64,000 bases of DNA from Fomitopsis serialis (GCF_022376445.1 NW_025954984.1:62001-126000), one strand, 5' to 3'. Counted from the stretch's first letter, positions 1 through 13,374 are shown. The notes: generated by a model not told the origin, from the sequence alone. Made by a program: numbers and translations.

Positions 1-1432
1 TGGGGTGGGCGGCTCGAAGCTCGATTGCAGCTGAGGCAGCTCGCCTCCCAATATACTGGGGTTACGTTGTATGTTGGCACGAGGCTTGGCCGGGCGACGC
101 GCCGGCGTGTCCTTGCTGCTCCTTGACGTCTTAGCCGGAGACGACTTGGGGGGCTTTCGAGTTCGGGATATTTCGGGGGATTTGACAGGAGAAGTGGGCG
201 GACTGGCTGAGGAGGCAGTCTTCACCCGAGCCTTCTTCGCCTTCATACTCCGCAGCTTCTCTTCCTCATCAGATGATGTAGCGTCCGAATCCCTACCGCT
301 CAGGCTCATGGCCCCTGAACTTCGTTTCGAGAGAGCACCAAAGGACGGTGCACGCTTCAAGCCTTGGCCAGGCCCGTACAACATCGATCCGGCGAACGAT
401 TCGGTACGCTTGATACGCTGCATGCGAGGATCGACGGCGGGCATGACGAAAGAATCCGACGAGTTTGACATATCAGACATGGATCTCCGAAGACGAGGAA
501 TACGAGAGCTGGAATGGTTGGAATTAAGAGTGGTAGAGCTGGGAGTTGAAGGAAAGAAGGCCTGTCCGCCTGGAGCGCGGAAGGGGGAAGTCGAACGAGA
601 CGAGGGGGCTGCATATGATTGGAATGATGAGGTCGAGAGGAAGCGGTCAGCGTTCTGGAGACGTTGTGATAGACTGGGAATCCGCATGTTAGTACGCGAC
701 GAGGTTGATGGAGGGTGCGATATACACACCGACTGATGTTGTCGTTATCCGCCCAATTACGCGCTTCCACTTGCATAAAGTCCATACTCGACTGCCGATA
801 CAACGGGCGTTTGGTAGCAACGCGCGCTGTCTGCTGTTGTTCGTCGGTGTCACTCCCTTCCTCTTCTGCGATAGTGTCACTGGCTCCATCGTTTACCGTC
901 TCCTTGGCGAGAGCTCGCGCAAGCTCAACAATCTTTGCACGCGTCGCCCGCAGGGAATGGGGCCAGCTGACAGGCCCCTTGGCTTCTGCTACACCGCGGG
1001 CGATCTTATCAAGGAGATTTGATGGAGGTACGGGACCGTTGAACGGAGTGAGAAGATGCGCAGGAAGGGCGTCGAGAGTCTGGAGCAGCACACAGAGTCA
1101 GGAAGGATGAAGATGACGAGATGTTGGGGATGGGAAGGCAGGATAAATCTCCAGGCTGTATGGGAATCTGGGCTTACCCTAGATAATAAACGCGTCTGCT
1201 CCGGACTCCATTCCGCCTCTAGATCTTCCGTCCCATCGTAGTTTGAGCTGTTCCAACTGTCACTGCTGTAACGCTTCTGCGATGACACGGGCAGGAAGGG
1301 GAGAGGCGTGTTGGAGTTGGGCGGAGTACGGGGTGAGGAGTCCTGAGACGCGTGGGATAATCTACGCCGAGGGAGAGGAGGGGGCATGGCGGGAGTGAGC
1401 GACGAGACGGCAGCAGGAGGCCGTCTTTGCAT
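1..1432 (-). CDS. Nif1-type serine-rich conserved fungal protein, 3' end outside window
   Basis: Three exons read on the minus strand: 1178-1432, 730-1079 and 1-673, with GT-AG introns at 1080-1177 and 674-729 that keep phase. The start at 1432 opens a proline/serine-rich N-terminus. Next come a conserved block around LDALPAHLLTPFNGP and a low-complexity Ser/Arg region with SFAGSMLYGPGQGLKRAPSF. The last readable part contains RNPSILGGELP and is basic (KSSPAKTSRSSK). These blocks resemble basidiomycete proteins annotated as cell-cycle inhibitor Nif1-like; this is from memory of the family, not a search. No enzyme domain is visible and the protein is probably largely disordered. The gene continues past base 1, so its C-terminus is unknown. 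The coding part is convincing; the functional name is tentative. Confidence 0.72.
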
Positions 1433-4160
1433 ACTGTCCTAGAGAGAAACGAAAGGAAAAGGCCAGATAATGGAGGTTTAGAGTACGACACGACGGGCAG
1501 CGATCAACATCCGTACGTACAGGCCTCGTTGCCACGTTCTCGTTTAGGGCAGGCATTTACGCGCATCGCCCTCCCACGGCCAGCCACAGGCGCGTTATCG
1601 ATTGTGCTGGCAACCGACAAAATTTGTGGGCAATTCAACGCACCTTGTCCTCGAACCGCGGCTTACCTTCTCGCTCAGCAGCGTATAACGTGTCATTGGG
1701 TGATGTATAGGAGGCTATGAGATTGGTGGACACTAAGGAGCCCTTTCAAGGGAAGAAAGGCGTCGGCGACAACACTCATCGCTCCCCTTGGGCCATCTTC
1801 GGCGAGGTTCACGGCGAACACTAGAGCTGGGGCTTCAGACACAGAGAAGATTGCTCACCGTGAGGGCCGTCGCCTTCCAAAAGCTATGAAGCTCACAATC
1901 CATTGTCGACGCGGACGACACGAGCATATGAGACTCTGGAGGGATACATCGTGTGCATCGAGAGAATTACCATTCTCCACCCCTAGGGCATGGCAAGTGA
2001 GAGGAAGAGGTGCGAACTGTCGTCTGAGCGCTGGGCTGAGCAGTGAGGGCGAGGGGTGTAGAACGGGAGCGAAAGGATGCTTGCGCCACCATCATCATGT
2101 TCGGCAAGAAGGAGTGGAAAGGATGTCATGGACGCGCACACCTGATCAGATATCTGAGTGGGTCCTGTGCACAGCGCAACGCAGCCGGCCGAATCTTCGG
2201 TGCTTGCGCGGAGTCCGTCCGCCTTCGGAGTCGAGTTATCAGGTTATGTATTACTCACGGAGTTCAACTTGAGTTTAACCGCACGCTTTCGGATTCATAA
2301 TGACATACAGGTAACCCGCCGTCTCCCGAGACTGGATAATTACTGATACAAGCATGCTATTTGCGTATGGAATACATGAAGGAAATGAAAGGCACCCTGT
2401 AAGGATACCCACATATGTAATGACTGGGATGGAACGAGGCCGAATGGTGCTGCGTCTGATCCGATTCTGACTGGCTGCACACCACGCTTTCGCGGTCTCC
2501 TTTCAATAGAACGCGTCTGATACATAGACAGCATGCTTGCTACAGACTTATGAGGCCGGTAGTCCTAGTCATGTATCAACCGACTCCACCAATTTGTATT
2601 ACCAGCTTGCATTTGTTGCGGGGAAGCACAAGGGAAGCATCCTGGTATCCATGGACAGTTGAACCGAACGCAATCAACTTCGCGCGCTAGCTTGTAGACC
2701 TGCTAGACGTCGGGCGCCGTCGTTCCCTCTAGGAAGCGAGAACGAACGGACGTCAGCTTTATCTACAAAGGTCGAAAATTAGGCCACAGAGGAAAAACCA
2801 AGAGAAGCGCATGGACGTCCGAGTCTCTGGCATACCCGGCGGTGAGCAACTACCGCAGCCAATATTTCATATTCCTGCCGCAATCGCCAGTCGATCAGCT
2901 TCCCAGCGCCGACAAGAAGGCGGAATTACACATACGAGACACTACAAAGAAACCATCGTTTGCTCCACATGCAAAGGTTGTGGCGACGTGAAAGCTCTTT
3001 CACAATGCCTACGTGGGCAGGGAAAGTGGACCATAGGGCACCATTATCGGCATAGAAAAGGCTTGAAGGACTGTTGTCCGCCGGGAAAGGCGTCTTTCGA
3101 CGTCTTTCCAGCGAGATACGTCTATGTCGTGGGAAAACCGTGGGGAATTCTTTTCACTTTTGAAGCCTTTTCTGCCTGGGGAAATCATGATATCTTTGCA
3201 GTGAGACTTCATGCCATCCGCGGCAGAGGGCCATGCTCGAGGCTCAACGAGACAGATCTCCAACATGACGCATTGAAACCCCGGATATACTCATGCGCCT
3301 ATCGAGAGGCAGGGAGCCTTCTATAGCGCTTGACTCGACACTACAATTCGCCAGGTCAGTAAGGCGCAGCGTTTAATTCCGGCAGGAGGGCGTACGAGAA
3401 AGCACACAACTGTGGAGGTGGCCGCTCCATTGGTAGGCCAACTGCATCGCCCACGAAATTATAACTCTACAGGCCGAAATAACGGGGGAAGGGGAAATTC
3501 GAATCGCAAGCTACCAAGGAATTCTCGTACCATGATTTCCTTTTGACTATCCTCACACTGAGCACCTGATCGCGGGCGTGAATGTCGCTAGGAGACGATG
3601 TGAAGGTGAGTGACAAGGCAAAATGTCGCCGGATGCTCAGGAAGCAAAAGACCGACAAATTTTTCTTTCGCGTCGACTTCCTGTCGGCAGTACAATTCGT
3701 TAGATGCTATGTAATGATGAACGGCGGTAAGACTCGCCTTGGGTGCGCTGCCTTCGTGCTCCTGTCGACGGGTTTATTCGCGAGTAGAATGATTCTGGAG
3801 AAGAGTCTGAATACGCGTAGTTAATGAGCAATCTGGGAACGGCCCCTCCGCCGCTATGTCGCCAGATCCCCAAGGCGCAACATTCAGAACAAGACACAGA
3901 CACATAACAAGACAGACACATACTGGCTGCATGGGTGGGAGCACCTAGAGGACGGCCGATAGTTAAGCTTTAAGACTGGACACGGCGCTCGATTGCAATC
4001 GATACGGCAGTTTGCGGTTGCATACCCAGAAAGTACAAGGGGGCACACACAAGACCACAGCACATAAGTCCAATGAACATAAAGAATATAGATAAGGACG
4101 TAAGAAAAAATACAAGGGAACAGAATGCAGAACAAGGGACGAGGAATGACAGCTCCGTGC
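1433..4160. other. Intergenic stretch, no supportable gene
   Basis: About 2.7 kb between the start of the Nif1-type gene and the 3' end of IWS1. Short open frames occur on both strands; the longest is 171 codons at 2811-3326 on the plus strand. None shows a recognisable domain, a splice pattern or a second conserved exon. The part next to 1432 should hold the promoter of the minus-strand gene. Confidence 0.5.
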
Positions 4161-5518
4161 TCACGACTTCGTCTGGATCTTCCTCGTCAGCGTCCTCAGC
4201 CGCTCCGCGTTCTTCTTCCGCCGCTCGATATCCACGTCGACGCTCATGCTGCCCTTGGAGAGGCCCACGTTCGAGCGCGGCGCCACGGTGTAGCTGCCCA
4301 GCTCGCGCTGCGGGATCATGACCGCGTTCTTCCGCACGCGGTTCTTATCGCTCTCCTTCGCCCGCGCGAGAATCGTGTTGAGCCGCTCTGGCCCGCGCGA
4401 GGCAGCATCGCCGTCGCCGATCTGCGCGGTCGGGACGATACGGTCGCGGTAGGACGCGCTGCGCTTGATGATCGGTCGCGACCAGGTAGAGACAAGGTCG
4501 TGTGCGAGGCGTTGAATGTCGGGGGTGACACGCTTGCTTTTTGTATAGAAAACGATGACACGGCCGATGCCGGACTCTTTCAGCACGCTCGTGTCGATGA
4601 ATTCCATCTTCTTGAGGATGGGGAAGAACTCCCTTTGGATGTCGAGGGCCGGGAGGGAGCGGTCAGGCAAAGGATCTAACCATTTCCGCACACCCTCGAG
4701 TAAATTGTTATCTGCAATAGACTCTGCAAGCGAATTCCTTGTAAAACGACGTCAGAGCGTGAACACCGTAGTCCAGATACAAGACACACTTTCGCAGTAC
4801 CTCCATCACTTGCGGCAGGAGCCTTAGCTTAGCCATAGCGGGGAGCTTCTCCCTGTTCGCCTGCTCGTCGTCTTGGGCAGCCGCTATCATCGCCTCCCGG
4901 AGCCGCGAGACCTCTTCGTCCGCCACTCGGTCCAGCACGTCATCCTCGTCCTTTCTCTTCCGTTTTGGCCGCGACGCCTTCTTCGGCTTCAGGATGGCCT
5001 CAATCTGCATGTCCAGCTTCACCTTGTTAGCTGCAGCGGCGCGTCAGCGGATTCCATTTCAGCGTCGAGGGCAGACGTACCCTGCTCAGGCGGCAGCTGG
5101 CTCAGGTCGATGTCCCCCAGCTGCTGCTTTCGCTTCCTCTTCCGTTGCTTCGGCCTCGACTCCCCGTCCTCACCAGCGTCCGTCCTCCGCCTCCTCCGCG
5201 GCGCCTTGGCCTTGGCCTTCGGTGCGCGCCGCTCCTGTACGTATTCGTCGCCGGAGTCCGCTGACGACTCTTCCTCATCGCCCATCGGCGACGCCCGCTT
5301 TGCACGTTTTTGCGGGACATCTAGTGCGTGCGCCGGAAGTGAGCATATGAGCTGAGGCCTGAGGTGAGAGGCACTTACCATCCTCCTCCGGTGCGGACAA
5401 CTCGTCGTCGGACTCCCCGCCGAAGATCGCACGCTCCAAATCCTCGAGGGCCGTGAGTCCCGTCTGCTCAAGAATACAGCAAGAATTGCCTTACATCCAT
5501 TTTATTCGACGTCGACAT
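4161..5518 (-). CDS. IWS1: Transcription elongation factor IWS1/Spn1
   Basis: Five exons on the minus strand (5495-5518, 5379-5463, 5081-5320, 4790-5030, 4161-4737) join in phase into 388 resid. The first exon codes for only eight residues, MSTSNKMD. The N-terminal third is acidic and then strongly basic (KAKAPRRRRRTD, KQRKRKRK), as in the disordered tail of IWS1 that contacts Spt6 and histones. The C-terminal half is the TFIIS N-terminal (LW) domain: LRLLPQVMEVLRK, SIADNNLLEGVRKWLDPLPD and KESGIGRVIVFYTKSKR are typical of the family. IWS1 works in the nucleus with Spt6 and RNA polymerase II during elongation and mRNA processing. The acceptor used before exon 5 restores the conserved SLAESIADNN block, which fixes that junction. 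No phase break was found. Confidence 0.92.
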
Positions 5519-7889
5519 GGCTGCCGTGCCGGTACAAGAGAGCAGTGGCAAGTATGAGGTGCACGAGGCGCCCGAAGTCGCTACTAAGCTACGCGTGACC
5601 GTGACTCCACCGTGACACCCGACATTAGCTCTCCATTTGGAAGGCGTCGTGGTTGGCAGCCTCGGAGGTGCCACGGCGGTCGGGCATTTATATGTTTAAA
5701 CTCGACACCCTGCTTTTGTTACCCTTAGCCTTGCAGCGCTTCTTACTTGAGGGTATCGGCATAAGCCAATGCACATATGCGGCTCGTGTTTTATGCGCAA
5801 TTATTCCCCGGCCAAGCTTTGCCAGGATGGACTGGACGTGACATTTCAGCGGGAGCTGGAGGGGAATGTTGGACATTATGACTCTGTGGGCGTATATGAG
5901 CAGCGGCCAACGTATGACTTGGTTCTAATTGAGGTACCGTATCTCCACCCGACATCGGACATTTCACATCATTGGCAGCATGTCCATAAGTTTATACGAA
6001 GCTGCCTCCTACCCCTGCGCATTCCAGTCCAGAGGCTTAAGAGACTTGCTAGGATCAAAAACAAGTTAGCCAGGAATAACACCTGCCTGGAACTCCGATC
6101 AGCGGACGAGCTTTGATATATGTATTCTGCTAGTTTCTCAACCATCGTATGCAAGTTCGACTCTACACGCGGGAGCTTGCCACTACTAGTGCACGAGAAC
6201 AGTTCGCACTCATGCCGGTTACAGAATACCGTTGGGCAGAAAGACGGTGGGCAACGCGGTGTCCTGCGATTCGACGGGTGAGTGCCAGTCGTTTGATGCG
6301 GGACGGTACTCAGTACGCTAGAAATGATCACGACGTTCAATCAGAAGTGAGCTCACCGCTCGTCATCCAGTGCGCTCATCCCCTCATCGTCGGCCCATAT
6401 CGATAAGTAGGTCTTCTGTGAAGTCCGAGTATGCGCCGCTACACGAAAGACCGGAGCACCGGTCAGAACCGCAAAGCACAGGAATCGGTGGGGCAGTTGC
6501 ACTGCAATCACAACCACCATACCGCACATACAGTACATCCGATTCAGCGACATGGGGCGTCAAGCTCGCCGATGGGTCCGATACAGGGTCTATACACCGG
6601 CAACGGCGCTGTATGGGAGGTAATCAAGAAACTGACAGCACGCATCGAATGGGTTGCGCCGACAGTGCGCACGAAACTCGGTGTCTCATGCGTCGGATCT
6701 CCCCAGAGCTTCGTGTGTGTCCAACTTGAACCACACCGAGTCACGGCGAACCGAGGCAACGTTTGGTCCTCCTGCCATTCGATTGGCGCGGCGGAACTGC
6801 CTGAAACAGTGTTGGACATAGATCGGCCTCCCCATTAGGTTCGTACTGCGCCGTGCGCAGCAATTCCTGTTGCAGTACAATCGTTGTTCATGCCGACCAG
6901 CCGACGCTTGCATAGCTGCGTGTCGTCTGCAAGGGCAACACACACCTCCGTGAAGACTCGGCTCCCTTCTCGCGCACAAATTGCACAGTGGTACACGCTA
7001 GTCCGAACAGAAAGCAGTGCGTGAGACTTGCTGAGACGCGCTTTCATTGGCCTTTGCAAGCTACGCATTAGCTACGTGAGACGGTACCTGCTTCCTGGGA
7101 TCTTTGTCGTATTTTTGGCTGTCTTCCAAGCGCGGCCAGAGTATCATGGATATCCATTGAGTGCTTGAGAGCTTGCACAGTTGCCACGACCTTCGGATGG
7201 GCCCTTGAGGCTCACAGACCGTGACAAGCGTCCAGAGCACAGTAAGTTACTAGTCGTTGGCCGGTGCGCCACACGTCTGCAACAAGCAGGTGGCGGGCGG
7301 GACGATGCCGAGGAAGGCCGGAGGAAAGGCTAAAGGAGCGCGCGCGGGTGTCAAGGAAGCTACGTAATGCTTCGGATTCGAGAGCGCCGAAGCGGAGCTT
7401 CGTGAACGGAAGACGCACATTGACCTGCTGATTGCGGCGCGTGGTCGGACGTGGTCGGGGACTTGGAATCTACAGACAACGACCGCGTCGTCCTCGAGAA
7501 TGTGAGGTGGGCGACGAAGGAGGTGAAAGAAACATAGACACGGAGATGCAGGTACCGAGAGATGCTCGATCGGTGGCAGGGCTTCGCGCGATATGATTTC
7601 CGTGCTTCTCTAGAGCCTGTCTCTGGCTATCTCCCGCGACGTGTGCTGCTCGCTTCCGTCTTGCTCACCGCCATTCTCGTCCTTGGTCTCGTCGTGCAGT
7701 GACGAACGATGTTGCGAGCGTTGGGGGCGATGAGCTCAGCGCTGGTAGCCGAGGCGGAGGTGGCTGCGGGGATGCGCGGTAAAAACGGGGCTAATTATAC
7801 AGACGGCAAGGCCATGCCGAGGGCTGCCCCGAGTCCGGTCGAAAAGTCAGCTGTGCGCATTCTCCCTCCTCCGCCCCTCGTCCACCGCA
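5519..7889. other. Intergenic stretch, no supportable gene
   Basis: About 2.4 kb between the divergent IWS1 gene and the next plus-strand gene. Several overlapping open frames of 60-135 codons lie at 5.8-7.1 kb on both strands. None has a recognisable domain, conserved exon joints or a signal peptide. Both ends should contain promoters. Confidence 0.5.
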
Positions 7890-10231
7890 ATGGCCACGGC
7901 GGTCCTTCGTGCCATGGCCATGCCCAGCGACATCCGCCTCCACCCGTCCTCCCCGCCCCCTCCATCCCCCTCCAGTCCGACAAACCGCAGCCTCCCCCCG
8001 ATCTCTCCGAAAGGCAGAGAACGGCCTCTCCCGCCACCTCCCATACCCTCAAAGGACTCAGTGGTCGTCCGCGCCGCGTCACCTGGGCCCAGCATAATAT
8101 CATCGAGGAGGCTTGCCAAGTCACCCGAGGCAGGGCCATCGCGGTTTCGTCCTCTCTCCCTCACATCGCCGTCTTTCGCCTCGCGCCGTGCTCTCAGCCG
8201 CGTCTTCAAGCAGCCCCGCGTCCTCGCTTCTCTGCTCGACGTCTCGAGCTGGGGAGACATACATGCGCTCATCAGTACGTGCCGGGAGCTCAGACACGGC
8301 TTGCTGCGCAATCCCGAATGCAGAGAGGCGCTGCTTTCGTTCTACGTCCCCGGATACAGCGTCGCTGTGCAATCTGCAGACATGACGCAGGTCCGCGAGG
8401 TCAAGGTCGACTTCCATGACCTCACACTCCTCGGTGCGTTTCTACATCGTCCTCTCCATCTCCGAGACCCTCATGATCCGCGATCCTAGTCCAATCGCAG
8501 TTCGTTCCGCTGCACAAGTACCCGATGCTCTCCCTGTCCATCCTCAGCCGCTTGTCGCAGAATGCAGACCAGTTCGAGCTCTACCGGGCCACGGAGCGAT
8601 ACGTCGCGCTCACCCAGGCTCACTCCCGCTTGGTGCTGTTCTTGCAGGCACTGGTCCACAGCGCTCCAACGTCTCCCCTAGCCGACGACTTTGACGACAA
8701 CCTGAACTTGCTCTCGCCACAGGGTACGAGAGTACCGCAGTTCGCGGGCATGCGCGAACTCGTCTTTCCCGCCCCACTGGCCTACAGCGAACCAGGCCAC
8801 CAAGGCTCCACCGAGACACTGCCCAGCGCCGCACTAGGCCACAGGCGCACAGCGACGCAGTTCTCAGAAACCGGGAAACCAGCTACTCGCGCGCTCTCGC
8901 TCAGCCCCGCACGAGCGTCCGGCGACTTCCACGCGTTGCTGGGGCGCGGCAGCCGACCAGCGCGCAAAGGCAAGGTGTCGCGCAAGTCGCTGTTCAGCGG
9001 ACCGAAGGTGCCTCCACCCCCGCCCGCCGCGGAGCCGATTGCGAGTCAGTACGTGAAAGGCTGGGCGACCCGCACGTCGTACCAGATGCACCGGTCCCCA
9101 CCGCGTGCCTGGGACCAGCAGCAGCACCGCATGGGCGTGTCATCCGTGTCCGAGGACGACCTCAAGGCGCCGAAGCGGCGCTTCACGTCAACGACGTTCT
9201 CCAGCGAGTCAAGCCTCCTCAGCCCGCCGAGTAGCAGGAGCCAGACGGAGCCGTCCGCGTCGGGGGACAGCTCGTTCTCGCCCCGCGCGAGCTCTAGGGA
9301 GTCAAGACCGCTGCCCCCTCCGCCGCCTACCGTTGCAGTCCCGAGAGGGACATCACCGCATGACCTCTACCTCGCGACGTCGCGCACCCGCGCGCCTGTC
9401 CTCCGCACGTTCGTGCCGTGTACTGTCCTTGACGACAACGCGGTCGCGGCGTGCGAGGAACAGCTCGTAGACGCGGGCCTGTGGGAGCACCTCTCCGTCG
9501 GGGACGTCGTCTGCAACTTCGGGTACGTTCCACCCGTCACAGAGCACGCGGACGGGGACGGCGATGGAGAGCCGAAGCAGGAGTGGCTCCTCTTCGACGG
9601 CGCGGGGCTCGCGCCGTACGCGCCGCCCGCCCCGCCCCCGCTCGAAGACCCGCTCTCGCTGCCGTCGCCGTTCTACTACGCGCACATCCTCCCGCCGTGG
9701 TCCAACCCGCACTACGTCCTCTCCCTCCCCGCGCTCCCGCGCGGCCTCCGGCCCGACGCACATTCGCGCGCGCTCAGCCACGCGGACGTGCAGCTCACGC
9801 TGACCCACGTGCCTGCGCGCGTGCGCAGCCCGCACTCGCCGCAGGGCTACGCGGTCGTGCGCAAGTTCGTGTGGATCGCGCGGCTGCCGTACGTCGGCCC
9901 GGGCACGGACGGCGGCGCGGGGCTCGGGCGGGGCTGGCAGGGCGAGTGGATGCTCGAGGGCGAGGGCACGCGGGAGGGCCGGCAGAGCCTGCTGGACGCG
10001 CTGAGCGACGGCCCGGACGGCTCGGGCCTGACGCGGAGTGGCAAGTGGGAGGTCGTCCGGGACAAGTCGGGCAACGGACGGCTGTGGATGAAGTGAGTGT
10101 CGACGTTCGTGGTGTGCGCTTGGTGCGGGGCTGATGGGCGTGGCGTGTTTAGGTCGTTGATCCCGAACGTCGACGAGGCGAGCGAGTCGGCGGGCTCGTG
10201 CGACGGCGACCGGATATCTGTGACGCACTGA
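7890..10231 (+). CDS. Conserved basidiomycete protein of unknown function (741 aa)
   Basis: Three exons (7890-8433, 8490-10092, 10153-10231) join in phase to 741 residues. The start was taken as the first ATG of the conserved frame. The N-terminus is proline-rich ([11 protein letters not shown]). A folded-looking block follows at about residues 125-230, including [20 protein letters not shown] and, across the first intron, [21 protein letters not shown] long Ser/Pro-rich linker leads to a second folded block at about 480-700 with [34 protein letters not shown] and [19 protein letters not shown]. The 'CREL...NPECREALL' pattern recalls an F-box-like or ARM-type helix set, but I cannot assign a family. 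No signal peptide or membrane segment is seen. The codons are very GC-rich, so long shadow frames overlap it on both strands. Confidence 0.8.
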
Positions 10232-10728
10232 ACAGACACTGATGGGTACACGAACCCTAGAAAAGGTCCGAGACGCGCTCCCCGCACTACGCTACAGCCC
10301 ACTGCTTTACTGCCCCCCTACATTCCTAGACTCCATCAGACGCTATCGGTATACCCTCGCGGTCTCTTGAGCCACCCTTCCTATTCTCTGCTGCTACGCA
10401 CTGTTGACCTACCACTGACACTTGCCGCGCACGCCCACATAATGCCTCTACCCCCACTGCCCGCGCATCTCTGTAGTATCTAGCTTACCCCACGGACGCT
10501 TGATGGACCTGTCACGCTGTAGGAACATCTGTCTGCTCGCCCACTCACTATGCGTGCCTCCACCTCTATATCGCTACACATCAAAAGACCATCTACGTAC
10601 TTCTACCACGACCTTGCTAGGATACAGGCCTCGGCGGTACATACTCACTCATACTACGGTCTCCCTGCTGTAATACATAGTAGATTCTACCTATTCACGC
10701 TCCGCCCGGGTGGTGGGGTGGTTCACGC

Positions 10729-10960
10729 GAGTTTGGTGACGTCGAAGCTGCCGCCGGGGCTGTGGGTGAAACCTGTCTTGGTGAGCACGTCGAGTATTGG
10801 TGATCACTTCTGTAGGGATGCTGCAGACCATGCGACGGTATTCAGCCCGGCGGCCTGGTAGATCCTCACGGTCAACATAATGGGAGCTGGGATGCACGGG
10901 TGCGCAGAGATTGCCGTCCTCCTTCGGATACCCAAACTTCTCCTTGAAATAATCGTACAG
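10729..10960 (-). pseudogene. 3' fragment of a Ca3427/THI5-like gene (copy A)
   Basis: Only the end of the gene survives. The minus strand reads EKFGYPKED, then an intron-like stretch and a piece matching the last exon of the intact copy at 16547-16711. A two-base loss changes the frame just after EVITNT (the intact copy reads NTLDVLTKTGF). A further deletion removes the segment matching residues FVNTDVAR before the stop. Everything upstream is missing because DNA matching 16820-18250 of copy B is absent. It should not make a functional protein. Confidence 0.8.
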
Positions 10961-11118
10961 GAACAAGTCATCCAACTCGGAGCACTGTTCTCGTTCTGAG
11001 AGCTCGCACCTCCCCGCACCTTCCGCTAATCTACCTATGCAGAGCGTAAGACATGGTACGGTGAGCATCTCTGCAACGTTTGTGACTCACGACGACGTGG
11101 ATCAGGCGGCCTCGCACA

Positions 11119-12961
11119 TCAGTCAGTCCTCTGACACATTGGGATCCTCCGCACTACGTTCTCTGGTTTGCGCGCAACAAACAGGAAGTGCAAATGAGAC
11201 ATTCGAACACCGGTATGAATACGATGGACGTACTCGAGCCATCTACGTTCTTCCGCAGGCTTGATGACCTCATTGAGAATAGTCGAGTAGATCCTCTGCG
11301 ATCGCAACATCTGCAGCGGATGGTCCCCTCTCTTGCATGCATCCTTGTGCTCTCTCCAATGTGCTTTCTGGCACGGCGCGCCGCAGTAATATATCTACGC
11401 AATCACATGAGCAAACATAAAACCACATATCCCTGAGAACTACGAACTTTCTGACACCCGTGACAGCGTTTCATTTTGAGCCCCGGACGCTCTATCGTTG
11501 TACGCCCGGACGCTTCACATCGCTTCCAGAGGGGCAGGAAAAACGGATCCAGCTTGGCGGCCTGTTCGATCTTGGATACACTCCGAGTGTCTTGGCCGGA
11601 TGCGATGTACTGGTCGACACGATCATTCCATCCGGTGCTGAGAAACTTGCCTAGGGGTTTCGGCGTCCATTCTCCCTCGGGCCTGAGAAATACTAATCTG
11701 TCAGACGAATACAAATTCTTCAGCATGGGCACTGACATAGGCAGAAATTCAAGTGAAGTCGCCGCATGCCGGAATGCCGGATCAGCTTTCTCTTTACTTT
11801 CGGCATCGTTATGCTCGATGGCCATGAGCACGAGCTCCCAGGACCTCTTCTTTCCCGTGTCTGGCCATTTGTGGACATCAGCGTCTCCATAGTAGCAAAG
11901 GGTAAGTAGGTTGCCGTATGTCCGTCGGCTTCCATCATGCGCTGGGTGACGGTCATACGCCCTCGTTCCTCGTCCCATCTCTCCACCAGTTCGACGCTTC
12001 TGAGTTTGCAGCAGTTAGCATATGTCTTCGTCGACCTGCAAATGCACGCAAATGTGGGAGGATATGGGTGGTCGCCCGATCCGTGACATTCGGAGAGTGG
12101 CTTCCCCGAGAAGCATGGGCATTTCCGCGGTGGTCGCGCCGGTGGTTCCGTCCTCGAGGCCAATAGCGCTACCAGCTCTCTGCAAGCTGATACTCTCGCG
12201 GGATCGATTGCCCAAGTATCGAACATCTCGAACATTTCAGTCTGGGGACTTGGGCCTTTGGCGAGAGCCTGAATAAGTTGAGGAGCGGCCCCGTGGAGAG
12301 CAAATAGCTCGAGTAGTTCTAAGTCTAGACTTGCTAAAGCGACGACGAAAGGAAGGAGCGACGGCTCCTTGTAAGGGGCGAGATTGACATCGGCGTGCTG
12401 CTCGACTAGAATCTTCGCCATGTATCGCAACCGGGACATAGTGGATATGGCGAGGCTTTCGTCCTCGATGCCACCGTGGCGCAGCTGTCGCTTGGCCAGA
12501 TCGAGTGAGAACCCACCCAGCTCATTCATGACGCAGTACAGCGGTGTCTGCCCCTTGACGTCCCTACGGTTGACGTCGGCCCCAAGACGTATGCATTCGT
12601 ATACGAATGCCACGTCATAAATCCGCACCGCGAGGTGGAGGTATGTGCTCCCGCTCCCGTTGGGCATGATCTGCGGGAGGGACCAATCGGTGTCGTTGTG
12701 ACCAGCCCATGTTTCATCGATTGTAGTATACGCATCCCCCAGTGCGAGAACGTAGTGTCGTAGTATCAAGTGACGCATAGGTAGCACCCTGGTGTCGTGC
12801 CAGAAGATGACCGTTTCCTCGCAGTAGAAGTCTGGATCGACTTGGAGTTTGAGTTCGTCGAGCAGAGCCTGCGGCAAGCATACTGGTAAGTTTGTTTTCG
12901 GCATAATTGAAAGTGGAAGCCGATCGGTGTTGATCCCGGATAGTCCCTGCAGCGAAGACAT
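11119..12961 (-). CDS. Ankyrin-repeat / MYND zinc-finger protein, copy A (one apparent frame break)
   Basis: The minus strand codes from MPKTNLPVCLPQALLDELKL (12904; a possible upstream Met lies at 12961). The order is an N-terminal unknown block, ankyrin-like units (GSTYLHLAVRIYDVAFVYEC, RRDVKGQTPLYCVMNELGG), a Cys-rich SEC-C-like cluster (CPCFSGKPLSECHGSG, FACICRS) and a C-terminal MYND-type finger (CHGC, intron, YYCGAPCQKAHWREHKDAC). Near 11868-11870 the plus strand has three T where copy B has four; this shifts the frame between TLMST and the conserved KKRSWELVLMAIEHND. The last exon can be read to a stop at 11119. Proteins of this build are common expanded families in Agaricomycetes and their role is unknown. 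The frame break could be a true mutation or a sequence error. Confidence 0.72.
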
Positions 12962-13374
12962 GGGACGACAGAGGTTGTGACTGGTGTGCGATGATGGTTT
13001 GATAATGCGTACGCGTTGAGTTCCAGCGGCGGGCCAACTTCCTACTGCCACCGTAACAGTGGGAACTTCCGTGAGGAGTTCCCTCCTTAGGTGCCAGTGG
13101 TCATGAGATCCTGAGAGACGAATCAATTATAATAAGTACTGCCTCACGACATCGGCACAAGTCAATCGAACCTTATATCAAGCTTCTTGACGGTATGGAA
13201 GTTCGTTTTATAGCGGGCCAACATAATCATAGTTATGTGATAATAGGGAGCAGATCCAGTCAATTGCGTCTGGCAAATCCTGATTCATACACGGCGTGGG
13301 CTCAGTGAGCTGTCACGAGAAAGTGCATGTGCGGCGCGTCAACCGAAACATCGACTATACAGTACCAAACGACT

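Noticed and set aside
2811..3326. 171-codon open frame in the first large intergenic stretch
   Set aside because: No recognisable domain, no neighbouring exons in phase, and composition like the surrounding non-coding DNA. A short gene cannot be excluded but is not supported.
9353..10228. 291-codon Arg-rich minus-strand frame opposite the 741-residue gene
   Set aside because: It is a GC-driven shadow of the plus-strand coding sequence, with a low-complexity Arg/Val/Ala composition.
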